Below, piece by piece: positions 34,514 through 42,041 of a DNA stretch of 64,000 nt. This DNA comes from CAZYXZ01 sp964651395. Lineage in GTDB: Bacteria; Actinomycetota; Actinomycetes; BP-191. The stretch is taken from contig CAZYXZ010000004.1 of assembly GCA_964651395.1 (NCBI GenBank), forward strand, positions 12,330-76,329, written 5' to 3'. The notes beneath the pieces were generated by a model. The model was not told where the DNA came from, searched no databases, and saw only the letters and a list, made by a program, of their open reading frames with translations. Within the stretch, counting starts at the first letter, position 1. Each line of letters starts with the position of its first letter. Position numbers and translations under genes: made by a program.

Positions 34514-35332
34514 ATGGCTACCTATGCGATCAGCGGGTCGGCCTCCGGGATCGGGGCGGCGACCCGGTCGCGACTGGAGGCCGCAGGACACCGGGTCATC
34601 GGCGTGGACGTCGGCGACGCCGAGGTGGTCGCCGACCTCGGGACGCAGGCCGGCCGTGACGCGGCCATCGACGGTGTGACCAAGGCGAGCCACGGCGTAC
34701 TCGACGGGCTGGTCACCTGTGCCGGCGTCGGGCCGCTGCCGGACCGGCCCGGGTCGCTGCTCGTCTCCGTCAACTACTTCGGCACCGAGGCGCTCCTCGA
34801 CGGGCTGCGTCCGCTGCTCGAGCGCGGCACCGACCCGGCGGTCGTCGCGATCAGCTCGAACTCCGCCACCGTCGCGCCGGGCTGGCCCCGTCCCCTCGCC
34901 GAGGCCTGCCTGGCGAACGACGAGCAGCTCGCGCGAAAGCTGGCCGACGATGCCGGCGCGATCATGAGCTACGCCGCGGGCAAGGCGGCCATCGCGTTCT
35001 GGGTACGGCGCAACGCCACGCAGCCGGAGTGGGTGGGCTCGGGCATCCGGCTCAACGCCGTCGCGCCCGGACTGATCGAGACCCCGCTGGTCGCCGAGGG
35101 ACGGCGCGACCCGGTGATGGGTCCGGCGTACGACTTGTTCCCGATCCCGGCCGGTCGGGGCGGCCGCGCGGAGGAGGTGGCCGGGCTGATCACCTACCTG
35201 CTCGGCCCGGACGCCGCGTTCTTCGTCGGCTCCGTCGTCCTCATGGACGGCGGCACCGAGGCGCTGCTGCGTCCCGACGACTGGCCGTCGGTGTGGGTCT
35301 GGGACGCGTCCGCCACCGACCCCCGCGACTAG
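34514..35332 (+). CDS. 3alpha-hydroxysteroid dehydrogenase/carbonyl reductase-like SDR
   Basis: 272 residues, starting directly after the preceding TAG. It closely follows the Comamonas HsdA-type 3alpha-HSD/carbonyl reductase pattern: ISGSASGIGAATRSRLEAAG, VIGVDVGDAEVVADL, LVTCAGVGPLP, SVNYFGTEALLDGL, catalytic Ser in VAISSNSAT, Tyr/Lys in SYAAGKAA, and IRLNAVAPGLIETPL. It even keeps the alpha-helical insert before the active-site Tyr. The family oxidises 3alpha-hydroxysteroids and reduces carbonyls. Its fusion to the end of the Liv cassette 2 operon links the transporter to a steroid-like substrate (inference). Confidence 0.82.
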   Translation: MATYAISGSASGIGAATRSRLEAAGHRVIGVDVGDAEVVADLGTQAGRDAAIDGVTKASHGVLDGLVTCAGVGPLPDRPGSLLVSVNYFGTEALLDGLRPLLERGTDPAVVAISSNSATVAPGWPRPLAEACLANDEQLARKLADDAGAIMSYAAGKAAIAFWVRRNATQPEWVGSGIRLNAVAPGLIETPLVAEGRRDPVMGPAYDLFPIPAGRGGRAEEVAGLITYLLGPDAAFFVGSVVLMDGGTEALLRPDDWPSVWVWDASATDPRD

Positions 35333-35336
35333 CGCG

Positions 35337-36278
35337 TTGCCACTCCTCGGCCTGCGTCTGGACTTCCGCAACCCGTCGTTCGCGGGCACGTCGTTCACGG
35401 AGCGCTACCGCGCGGGCCTCGACATGGCGGAGTGGGCGGACCGGCACGGGTTCCTGCTCGTCGTCCTCTCGGAGCACCATGGCAGCGAGGACGGCTACCT
35501 GCCGTCGGCGCTGACGATGGCGGCGGCGGTCGCGGCGCGGACGGAGAACGTCCGCATCCTGGTCTCGGCCATCCCCGCACCGCTGCACGACCCGATGGCG
35601 CTGGCCGAGCAGGTCGCCGTGGTCGACCAGCTCAGCGGCGGACGGCTGTCTCTGGTGCTCACCAACGGGTACGTGCCCGAGGAGTTCGCGGCGCGCGGCG
35701 TACCGATGTCCGAGCGCGCGGCGCGCACGTCTCGGGCCGTCGAGCTGCTGCGCTCCTGGCCGGAGTCGGTCACGCCGGCACCGGTGCAGCAGCCGTTCCC
35801 GGTGGTCCTCGGTGGCAGCAGCCCGGGGGCGGCGCGGCGCGCGGCGCGGATCGCCGACGGGTTCATGCCGTCCACGCCGGAGGTGTGGCAGGCCTACCGC
35901 GACGAGTGCCTCGCGTTGGGGAAGCCCGATCCGGGGCCGCCGGTCGGCGGAGACACGTCCGTGGTGCACGTCGCCGCCGACGCGCACGCGGGCTGGGCCG
36001 AGCTCGCGCCGTACGCCATGCACGAGACCAACGCCTACGCGGCGTGGCTGGAGGCGGCCGGGCTGGAGAGCACCGAGGCCTACGCGCGGTACGACGACCC
36101 GGCGGCGCTGCGCGAGTCCGGCCGCTACCGGGTGCTGACGCCCGCGGCGCTGCTGGCCGAGCTGCGAGAGGAGCCGTACCGCTTCACGATGCTGCATCCG
36201 CTGGTCGGCGGCTTGCCGCCGGAGCTCGGCTGGTCCAGCCTTCGGCTGCTCGAGGAGGAGGTGCTGCCGCAGTGCTGA
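35337..36278 (+). CDS. Luciferase-like (LLM) flavin-dependent oxidoreductase
   Basis: 313 residues from TTG 35337, four bases after the SDR stop. Bacterial-luciferase TIM barrel: LSEHHGSEDGYLPSALTMAAAVAART, ILVSAIPAPLHDPMALAEQVAVVDQLSGGRL, and GGSSPGAARRAARIADGFMPST. These enzymes use FMNH2 or F420; the source lineage favours F420, but the sequence does not decide. It is in the operon running from Liv cassette 2 and overlaps the next SDR by seven bases. Confidence 0.85.
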   Translation: MPLLGLRLDFRNPSFAGTSFTERYRAGLDMAEWADRHGFLLVVLSEHHGSEDGYLPSALTMAAAVAARTENVRILVSAIPAPLHDPMALAEQVAVVDQLSGGRLSLVLTNGYVPEEFAARGVPMSERAARTSRAVELLRSWPESVTPAPVQQPFPVVLGGSSPGAARRAARIADGFMPSTPEVWQAYRDECLALGKPDPGPPVGGDTSVVHVAADAHAGWAELAPYAMHETNAYAAWLEAAGLESTEAYARYDDPAALRESGRYRVLTPAALLAELREEPYRFTMLHPLVGGLPPELGWSSLRLLEEEVLPQC

Positions 36279-37063
36279 GCCCGCTGCTCGACGGTCTGGT
36301 GGTGGTCGTCACCGGCGTCGGCCCGGACCTGGGCCGCAGCCTCGCGCTCACCTGCGCCGACCACGGCGCCGACGTAGTGCTCGCCGCGCGCGATCTCTCC
36401 CGGCTGGAGAAGATCGCGAACGAGGTGCGCGAACTCGACCGTCGCGCGCTCGTCGTCCCGACGGACGTCACCGACGACGCGGCGGTGACGCAGCTCATGG
36501 CGGTGACGATGGACGAGTTCGGGCGGATGGACGGGTTGGTCAACAACGCGTTCCAGCAGCCGCCGATCGAGAGCATCGACGACCTCGACATGGCCACTTG
36601 GCTGCACGCGTTCGAGATCAACTGCCATGCCGCGATCCGGGTCACGAAGGCGGCGATCCCACACCTCACGCAGAGCCCGTACGCGTCGGTCGTCATGGTG
36701 AACACGATGTCGGTGTGGACCAACCGGCCGAACTTCGGTGCCTACCAGGCGGCCAAGTCGGCGCTCGCCTCGGCGGCCCGCACGCTGGCCGTCGAGCTCG
36801 GGCCGCGCGGCGTACGCGTCAACTCGATCGCGCCCGGCTACATCTGGGCACAGCCGGTGCGCGACTACCTCGCGCGGCAGGCCGAGCGGCGCGGCGTCGA
36901 GACCGAGGTCGTCTACAACGAGCTGCTCGAGCAGATTCCGCTCCGACGGGTCAACACGCCCGACGAGATCGCCCGTACGGCGGTCTTCCTGCTCAGCGAG
37001 CTGGCCCGTGGCGTGACCGGCGTCTTCCTCGACGTCAACGGCGGCCAGGCCCTCCACCCCTAG
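36272..37063 (+). CDS. Short-chain dehydrogenase/reductase
   Basis: 263 residues from GTG 36272, inside the end of the luciferase-like gene, with GGAGGAGG upstream. The cofactor motif is TGVGPDLGRS in place of TGxxxGIG. Then LVNNAF, catalytic Ser in VNTMSVW and Tyr/Lys in YQAAKSAL, and VNSIAPGYIW, with GVFLDVNGGQ at the end. The altered glycine motif is common in a branch of actinobacterial SDRs. Last gene of the long plus-strand operon beginning at 27752. Its stop shares CTAG with the convergent lactonase-like gene. Confidence 0.87.
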   Translation: MLSPLLDGLVVVVTGVGPDLGRSLALTCADHGADVVLAARDLSRLEKIANEVRELDRRALVVPTDVTDDAAVTQLMAVTMDEFGRMDGLVNNAFQQPPIESIDDLDMATWLHAFEINCHAAIRVTKAAIPHLTQSPYASVVMVNTMSVWTNRPNFGAYQAAKSALASAARTLAVELGPRGVRVNSIAPGYIWAQPVRDYLARQAERRGVETEVVYNELLEQIPLRRVNTPDEIARTAVFLLSELARGVTGVFLDVNGGQALHP

Positions 37064-37926
37064 GGGAGGCCGGCGCCGGGGACGTCGACGCGCACCGACT
37101 CGATGCGGCCGCCCTTGAGAGGGCGGGTGTCCTTCGGGAGGAACGTCGGCGCTGTGCAGATGTAGAGCGTGCGCCGGTCCGTGTCACCGAGCATGCAGGC
37201 GAACGGGAACACTCCCTCGATCTCGACGGCGTGCGTGACTCCGCCACCTTCGAGGACGCGCTGCAGACCGTTGCCACCGGGCGAGGCCGTCCAGACGGCG
37301 CCTTCCGCATCGAGGCAGCCGCCGTCGGGCACGCTCGAGTCGAGCTGGGCCCAGAGCCGCCGGTTGGAAAGCGTCCCGTCGGCCTCGATGTCGAACGCCG
37401 TGTACCGCTGGGCGAGCGTCTCGCCCACGATGAACGTCCTGCCGTCCGGCGTGATCATCGCGCCGTTCGGGAACTCCAGATCCTCCCCGCTGGCCAGCCG
37501 TACCGAGCCGTCCGCGTCGACCAGCGCGAGGTGGGCCGACCGCCTCTCCGCGGCGTTGTCGAGGTCGAAGCCGAAGTTTCCGACGTACGCCCGACCCAGG
37601 TGGTCGACGACCATGTCGTTGCAGTGCCAGGCGGCCAGGCTCGAGAGGTCGGCGTGGACGACCGGACCGCCGTCGTCGAGCCGCAGCACCGTGCGGTCGA
37701 CCATGCTCACGACGAGCATCCGGCCGTCCGGCAGCCAGCCGAGCCCGGAGGGCTGACCGTCGATCTCGAGGACCTTCTCGACCTCAGCGGTCACCGGGTC
37801 GAGGCGGGCGACGTAACCGCCGTGCTGGTCGCTGAACCAGAGTGCGCCGTCGTGCCAGCGCGGGCACTCGGGGAACACGAGGCCGTCGACCACGGTCGTG
37901 CTCTTGAGCCGCACCGGGTCGGTCAT
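37060..37926 (-). CDS. SMP-30/gluconolactonase-like beta-propeller hydrolase
   Basis: 288 residues. SMP-30/GNL/LRE fold: VDGLVFPECPRWHDGALWFSDQHGG (metal Glu and substrate region), GWLPDGRMLVVSM, CNDMVVDHLGRAYVGNFGFD (metal Asn/Asp), FPNGAMITPDGRTFIVGE, and DGGCLDAEGAVWTA. The family hydrolyses lactones, including those from Baeyer-Villiger oxidation, using one divalent metal. The ATG overlaps the VOC gene stop, forming a two-gene operon. Lactone opening would fit ring or side-chain breakdown. Confidence 0.87.
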   Translation of the reverse strand: MTDPVRLKSTTVVDGLVFPECPRWHDGALWFSDQHGGYVARLDPVTAEVEKVLEIDGQPSGLGWLPDGRMLVVSMVDRTVLRLDDGGPVVHADLSSLAAWHCNDMVVDHLGRAYVGNFGFDLDNAAERRSAHLALVDADGSVRLASGEDLEFPNGAMITPDGRTFIVGETLAQRYTAFDIEADGTLSNRRLWAQLDSSVPDGGCLDAEGAVWTASPGGNGLQRVLEGGGVTHAVEIEGVFPFACMLGDTDRRTLYICTAPTFLPKDTRPLKGGRIESVRVDVPGAGLP

Positions 37927-38411
37927 GCCACCCCCATCGCGGTCGCGACGACGGCGAGGTCGGGCATGCCGGTGATGCACTCGACGCGCACACCGTCCGG
38001 ATCGGTGAGGTAGACGGTCTGCAGGTCCGCACCGTCCATGCCCGCGCCGGGCAGCACCGTGAGCGTGCCGCGATGCGCCGCGCCGCCGTGCTGCTCGGCC
38101 GCGGCGTAGACCGCGTCGAGGTCGTCGACCCGGACACAGAGGTGCGTGACGCCGTACGCGTTCATCGGTCGCCGCTCCCGCGCACCTGTGGCATGTGGCT
38201 CGAGCCAGTGCAGCAGCTCCACGCGCAAGTCGGGTCGCGCGAGCATCCGCGACTGGAAGCGACCGGCGATCTCCATGGTGGCGGCCAGCTCGGCGCCGTA
38301 CTCCATCGTGAACAGCTCCGTGAAGCCCAGGACGTCGACGTAGAAGCGGGTGGACTGTTCCAGGTCTGCGACGCAGATCCCGAGGTGCGAGAACGACTGG
38401 ACGCTCGTCAT
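37923..38411 (-). CDS. VOC (glyoxalase/extradiol dioxygenase-like) family protein
   Basis: 162 residues. Two beta-alpha-beta-beta-beta modules: FSHLGICVADLEQSTRFYVDVLGF and GVTHLCVRVDDLDAVYAAAEQHGG, with the metal-type His residues in HLGI and HLCV and a late acidic residue in DPDGVRVECITG. It could be a lyase, isomerase or dioxygenase; size and single-domain form fit a glyoxalase-like isomerase (for instance epimerase-type) better than a ring-cleaving enzyme. First gene of the operon with the lactonase-like gene. An AAAGGAAG ribosome site precedes it. Confidence 0.82.
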   Translation of the reverse strand: MTSVQSFSHLGICVADLEQSTRFYVDVLGFTELFTMEYGAELAATMEIAGRFQSRMLARPDLRVELLHWLEPHATGARERRPMNAYGVTHLCVRVDDLDAVYAAAEQHGGAAHRGTLTVLPGAGMDGADLQTVYLTDPDGVRVECITGMPDLAVVATAMGVA

Positions 38412-38478
38412 GCGCTTCCTTTCGGGGCCCCCGCGGCGGTGCGAGCGCAGCGAGCAGCGTCGTGGGGATAGGCCACCT

Positions 38479-38484
38479 TACGAT
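38479..38484 (+). promoter_or_regulatory. Leaderless -10 box for the cupin/NTF2 operon
   Basis: TACGAT, six bases before GTG 38491. Just upstream, 38440-38458 holds a GCGAGCGCAGCGAGC-type GC repeat of no clear function. Confidence 0.5.
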
Positions 38485-38490
38485 GCAGGT

Positions 38491-39000
38491 GTGCCGAACG
38501 ATCCGCGCGTGCCCGGGCTGGAGCCGACGTTCCGGCACCTCGACGACGCCGACGTGCCATGGCAGGCCGTGAAGTCGCAGCGCAACGCCGACGGGACGAC
38601 GTCGTCGGTATGGGAGAAGTGGCTCTCCTTCTCCCCGGATCCGCAGTACCTCTCGCTCTACGCGCGCTACGACCCGGGGATGATCGTGCGCCGGCACGGG
38701 CACTTCAGCCCACACGTGCTCTTCGTTCTCGAGGGCGAGATCTGGTGCGGCGACCGGCTGTGTACGGCGGGCACGCACGTCGAGCTGCCGTACGGCGCGG
38801 CGTTCGGCCCGTTCCGCGCCGGCGAGGCCGGCGCCCTGCTCTTCGAGGTGATGATGGGCGACCCGCGCTCGTGGGGTGACGACCTCCCGGCGTACCTCGC
38901 GCTGCTCGAGCAGCATGGCGTCACGCCGCTCCCCGATCCGCCGCTCGAGTACCCGCCGTGGCTGGCCGATCTCCGCGCGCACTGGGCGGGCACGCCGTGA
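38491..39000 (+). CDS. Cupin-fold protein
   Basis: 169 residues from leaderless GTG 38491 (VPNDPRVPGLEPTF). Single cupin: YDPGMIVRRHGHFSPHVLFVLEGEIWCGD with two or three metal-type His, then GTHVELPYGAAFGPFRAG. The C-terminal 45 residues form a helix and a Pro-rich end. Could be an iron or manganese oxygenase, isomerase or simple binding protein. Translationally coupled to an NTF2-like gene (GTGA at 38997-39000). Confidence 0.75.
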   Translation: MPNDPRVPGLEPTFRHLDDADVPWQAVKSQRNADGTTSSVWEKWLSFSPDPQYLSLYARYDPGMIVRRHGHFSPHVLFVLEGEIWCGDRLCTAGTHVELPYGAAFGPFRAGEAGALLFEVMMGDPRSWGDDLPAYLALLEQHGVTPLPDPPLEYPPWLADLRAHWAGTP

Positions 39001-39443
39001 GCGCACCGGCGCACGAGCAGATCCGCAACCTGCTCGCCCGCTACTGCGAGTGCCTCGACAACGGCGACTTCGCCGGAGCCGGCGCCCTCTTCGCGAAGGC
39101 TGTGCTGCGCGGTGTCGACGGCCGGGTCGCCGCGAACGGCAGCGAGGAAGCCGAGCGACTCTGGACCGGGTTCGTGCAGATGCACGGCGGAGCACCGCGC
39201 ACCCGGCACCTGTCGAACAACCCGATCATCGAGGTGGACGAGGCAGCTGGTACGGCGAAATGCCGTTCGGTCTACACCGTCTTCCAGGCCACGACAGCGC
39301 TGCCGTTCCAGCCGATCCTCACCGGCCGTTACTACGACACCTTCGAACGAGGTGACGGCGACGAGTGGCACTTCACCTCGCGCCAGTACTTCGTCGACCT
39401 GGTCGGCAACATGACCGCCCACCAGAAGCGCACCGAGTTCTAG
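38997..39443 (+). CDS. NTF2/SnoaL-like protein
   Basis: 148 residues from GTG 38997. Cone-shaped alpha+beta barrel pattern: EQIRNLLARYCECLDNGDFAGAGALFA, then RHLSNNPIIEVDEAAGTAKCRSVYTVF and ITGRYYDTFER-like LTGRYYDTFERGDGDEWHFTSRQYFVDLVGNM. The fold includes ketosteroid isomerase, limonene epoxide hydrolase and ring-hydroxylating dioxygenase beta subunits, among many of unknown activity. A second member lies at 45514. With the coupled cupin it may form an enzyme/accessory pair. Confidence 0.78.
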   Translation: MSAPAHEQIRNLLARYCECLDNGDFAGAGALFAKAVLRGVDGRVAANGSEEAERLWTGFVQMHGGAPRTRHLSNNPIIEVDEAAGTAKCRSVYTVFQATTALPFQPILTGRYYDTFERGDGDEWHFTSRQYFVDLVGNMTAHQKRTEF

Positions 39444-39482
39444 GCGACCATTCCGCAGGGCATCCGCGCCGACTGAAACGAA

Positions 39483-40409
39483 CTACTCGGGGAACTGCTG
39501 GCCGACGAAGGTCTCGCTCATGGACCAGAGGCGCTTGGCGTTCTCGGTGGAGCGGGAGTAGTCAGTGCGCAGGTCGCTGACGGCAGTGTCCTCGAGGTAC
39601 TCACCGCCGTGTGCGTCGAGCTCGGGCGCCACCGCGGCCCAGACCTGCGTGGCGGCGCCCTGCTCGACCGACTTGAACGGCATCGGCTTGTCCCCACCGG
39701 GCCGGGACTTGCGGCGGTCGAGGAGGTCCTTGACCGAGTCCTCGGTCAAGTGGCGGCCGAGGTTCGTCCCGATCACGCCGGGGTGCACGGCGTACGCGTG
39801 GACGCCCTTGCCGGCCAGCCGCCGGTCCAGCTCGATCGAGAACAGGATGTTCGCCGTCTTGGACTGCCCGTAGGCGTCCCACTCGTTGTACGGCGTGGTC
39901 TCGAAGTTGGGGTCGTCCCAGAACACGTCGTGGCTGTGGTGGCCCGCCGAGGAGAGATTCACGATCCGCGACGGTGCCGCGGCCAGCACCGACGGCAGCA
40001 GCAGGTTGGTCAGCAGGAAGTGCCCGAGATGGTTGGTGCCGAACTGCATCTCGAACCCGTCGACGGTCTGCGCCTGCGGGCAGGCCATGACGCCGGCGTT
40101 GTTCATGAGGACGTCGATCCGCGGGTACTTGTCGGCCGCCCACTTCGCGAACGTCCGCACGGACTCGAGCGAGGACAGGTCGAGGATGCCCGCGTCGAGG
40201 CTGGCGTCCGGCACCGACTCGCGGATCGCCGCCATCGCCGCGTCCGCCTTCTCCTGGTCACGCACCGCCAGCACGACATGGGCGCCCGCGCCGGCCAGCA
40301 CCCGCGCCGACTCGAGCCCGAGCCCGCTGGCCGCGCCGGTGACGAGCACGGTCTTGCCGGAGAGGTCATGCCCGGCGATGACCTCGGCGGTCGTGGTCTC
40401 GAACGCCAT
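39483..40409 (-). CDS. SDR-family oxidoreductase (retinol dehydrogenase-like)
   Basis: 308 residues. Classical SDR of the longer RDH/WWOX-like type: VLVTGAASGLGLESARVLAGAGAHVVLAVRD, DVLMNNAGVMACPQAQTVDGFEMQFGTNHLGHFLLTN, catalytic Ser in NLSSAGH, Tyr/Lys in YGQSKTAN, and HPGVIGTNLGRHL. The ATG overlaps the acyl-CoA ligase stop (TGATG), so they are co-translated. It probably uses NADP(H) and a hydrophobic alcohol or ketone. Confidence 0.87.
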   Translation of the reverse strand: MAFETTTAEVIAGHDLSGKTVLVTGAASGLGLESARVLAGAGAHVVLAVRDQEKADAAMAAIRESVPDASLDAGILDLSSLESVRTFAKWAADKYPRIDVLMNNAGVMACPQAQTVDGFEMQFGTNHLGHFLLTNLLLPSVLAAAPSRIVNLSSAGHHSHDVFWDDPNFETTPYNEWDAYGQSKTANILFSIELDRRLAGKGVHAYAVHPGVIGTNLGRHLTEDSVKDLLDRRKSRPGGDKPMPFKSVEQGAATQVWAAVAPELDAHGGEYLEDTAVSDLRTDYSRSTENAKRLWSMSETFVGQQFPE

Positions 40410-41992
40410 CAGTTGACCTGCCTGTCCGTCGCCGCCCAGTACTGCGCGCGCAGGGCCTTCTTGTCCGGCTTGCCGAGTGCCGAGAGCGGGATCGCGTCGA
40501 CGAAGTCGACGGTCTTCGGCGACTGCACCGCGCCCTTCTTCTCCTTGACCAGCGCCTGGATCTCCTCGGGCGTGACGGTCTGGTCTGCGCGGAGGACGAC
40601 GACCGCCTTCACCGCCTCGCCGAACTTCTCGTCCGGTACGCCGATCACCGCGACCGCACTGACGGCGGGATGCGTCGAGATGACGTCCTCGACCTCGCGC
40701 GGGAAGACGTTGAAGCCGCCGCTGACGATCATGTCCTTCTTGCGGTCGACGATCGTGAGGAACCCGTCGGCGTCGCTGCGTGCGACGTCACCGGTGTGCA
40801 GCCAGCCGCCCTTGAAGGCCTCGGCCGTCTCGTCGGGCTTGTTGAGGTAGCCCTTCATGATGAGTGGGCCGCGGACGCAGATCTCGCCCGGCTCACCCAG
40901 GGGAACTTCGTTGAGCTCCTCGTCGAGCAGGGCCACGTGCAACCACGGCACGGCCCGACCGCAGCTGGCCAGCCGCGCGAGGTCGCCGGCGTCGTGCTCC
41001 TCCTTGCGCATGACCGTGATGGTCATGCCGCACTCGGACTGGCCGTAGTACTGGAAGAAGATCGGGCCGAGCTTGCCGATCATCTCCGCCAGCCGGGTCG
41101 GCGACATCGCCGCGGCGCCGTAGTAAACGGTCTCCAGGGACGAGATGTCGTAGTCGCCGAACTTCGGGTGGTCGAAGAGCATGTAGAGCATCGTCGGCAC
41201 GAGCATCGTCGACGTGATCTTGTACTTCTCGATCGTCGCGAGCACGAGCTCCGGCTCGAAGTGCGGCGTGACGACGATCGCGCCGCCGCGGAGCAGTGTC
41301 GGGATGAAGAAGGCCGCACCGGCATGCGACAGCGGGGTGCAGATCAGGAACCGGAGGTCCTCGGGCCACTGCCAGTCCGCCATCTGGATCGCCGTCAGCG
41401 TCGACCCGCCGCGGTAGGTCTGCATGACGCCCTTGGGCTTGCCGGTCGTGCCGCCGGTGTAGGTCAGTCCGGTCACGTCCTCGCCGTGCATCTCCGGCGC
41501 GCGCAGCACCTGCGGCTCGAACCCGGCCGCCACGGAGAGCAGGTCGGTCGCGCCGTCGGCCGGACCGAAGGAGAGCAGCGTCTTCAGACCGGGCACCTTG
41601 GCCTGCAGCTCGAGCGCGCGCTCGGTGAACGCGGAGGAGTCGAAGACCAGCGTCTCGATGCCGGCGTCCTCGAGCACGTACGCCTGGTCGTCGACGGAGC
41701 CCATCGGGTGCAGCGCCGTGCTGCGCGTACCGGTGACCATGTTGGCGCCCATCGCGAAGAGCACCTCGGGCCGGTTCTTCGACAGCATCGCGATCGGGCT
41801 GCCGCGGCCGATGCCCAGCGACTGGTAGGCCTGCTGGTAGCGGCTGATCTCGGCGCTCACCTCACGCGCCGTGAGGATCTGGTCGCCCAGGTAGACCGCA
41901 GGTGCATCCGGGTTGCGGTTGAGCGCCGCGATGAGCAGGTCGGGCATGTACGCCGGCCGGTACAGCTCGGTGGTTTCCTGCGCGTCGACCAT
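40409..41992 (-). CDS. AMP-dependent acyl-CoA synthetase (FadD-like)
   Basis: 527 residues. Adenylate-forming core: P-loop YTGGTTGKPKGVMQTY, QYYGQSECGMTIT, GEICVRGPLIMKGYLNKPDETAEAF, DRKKDMIVSGGFNVFPREVED, and the C-terminal catalytic Lys in PLSALGKPDKKAL. It activates a carboxylic acid to its CoA ester. Close in general form to actinobacterial FadD enzymes of branched or steroid acid breakdown, but the specific acid is unknown. Operator site d lies 35 bases upstream, so ligase and downstream SDR probably belong to the same regulon as the P450 at 19887 and Liv cassette 2. Confidence 0.92.
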   Translation of the reverse strand: MVDAQETTELYRPAYMPDLLIAALNRNPDAPAVYLGDQILTAREVSAEISRYQQAYQSLGIGRGSPIAMLSKNRPEVLFAMGANMVTGTRSTALHPMGSVDDQAYVLEDAGIETLVFDSSAFTERALELQAKVPGLKTLLSFGPADGATDLLSVAAGFEPQVLRAPEMHGEDVTGLTYTGGTTGKPKGVMQTYRGGSTLTAIQMADWQWPEDLRFLICTPLSHAGAAFFIPTLLRGGAIVVTPHFEPELVLATIEKYKITSTMLVPTMLYMLFDHPKFGDYDISSLETVYYGAAAMSPTRLAEMIGKLGPIFFQYYGQSECGMTITVMRKEEHDAGDLARLASCGRAVPWLHVALLDEELNEVPLGEPGEICVRGPLIMKGYLNKPDETAEAFKGGWLHTGDVARSDADGFLTIVDRKKDMIVSGGFNVFPREVEDVISTHPAVSAVAVIGVPDEKFGEAVKAVVVLRADQTVTPEEIQALVKEKKGAVQSPKTVDFVDAIPLSALGKPDKKALRAQYWAATDRQVN

Positions 41993-42026
41993 CGAGAGGT
42001 CCCTTCGTGCGGCTGCCTGGCGAGTC

Positions 42027-42041
42027 CTGACAGTCTGTCAG
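42027..42041. promoter_or_regulatory. Operator-like palindrome CTGAC-N5-GTCAG (site d)
   Basis: CTGACAGTCTGTCAG, a perfect 7+1+7 palindrome, 35 bases upstream of the acyl-CoA ligase ATG. The stop codon of the upstream gene (42038-42040) lies inside it. Confidence 0.65.

Noticed and set aside
38440..38458. GCGAGCGCAGCGAGC-type repeat as a regulatory element
   Set aside because: Short, GC-only, common chance pattern in such genomes, with no second copy recognised nearby.
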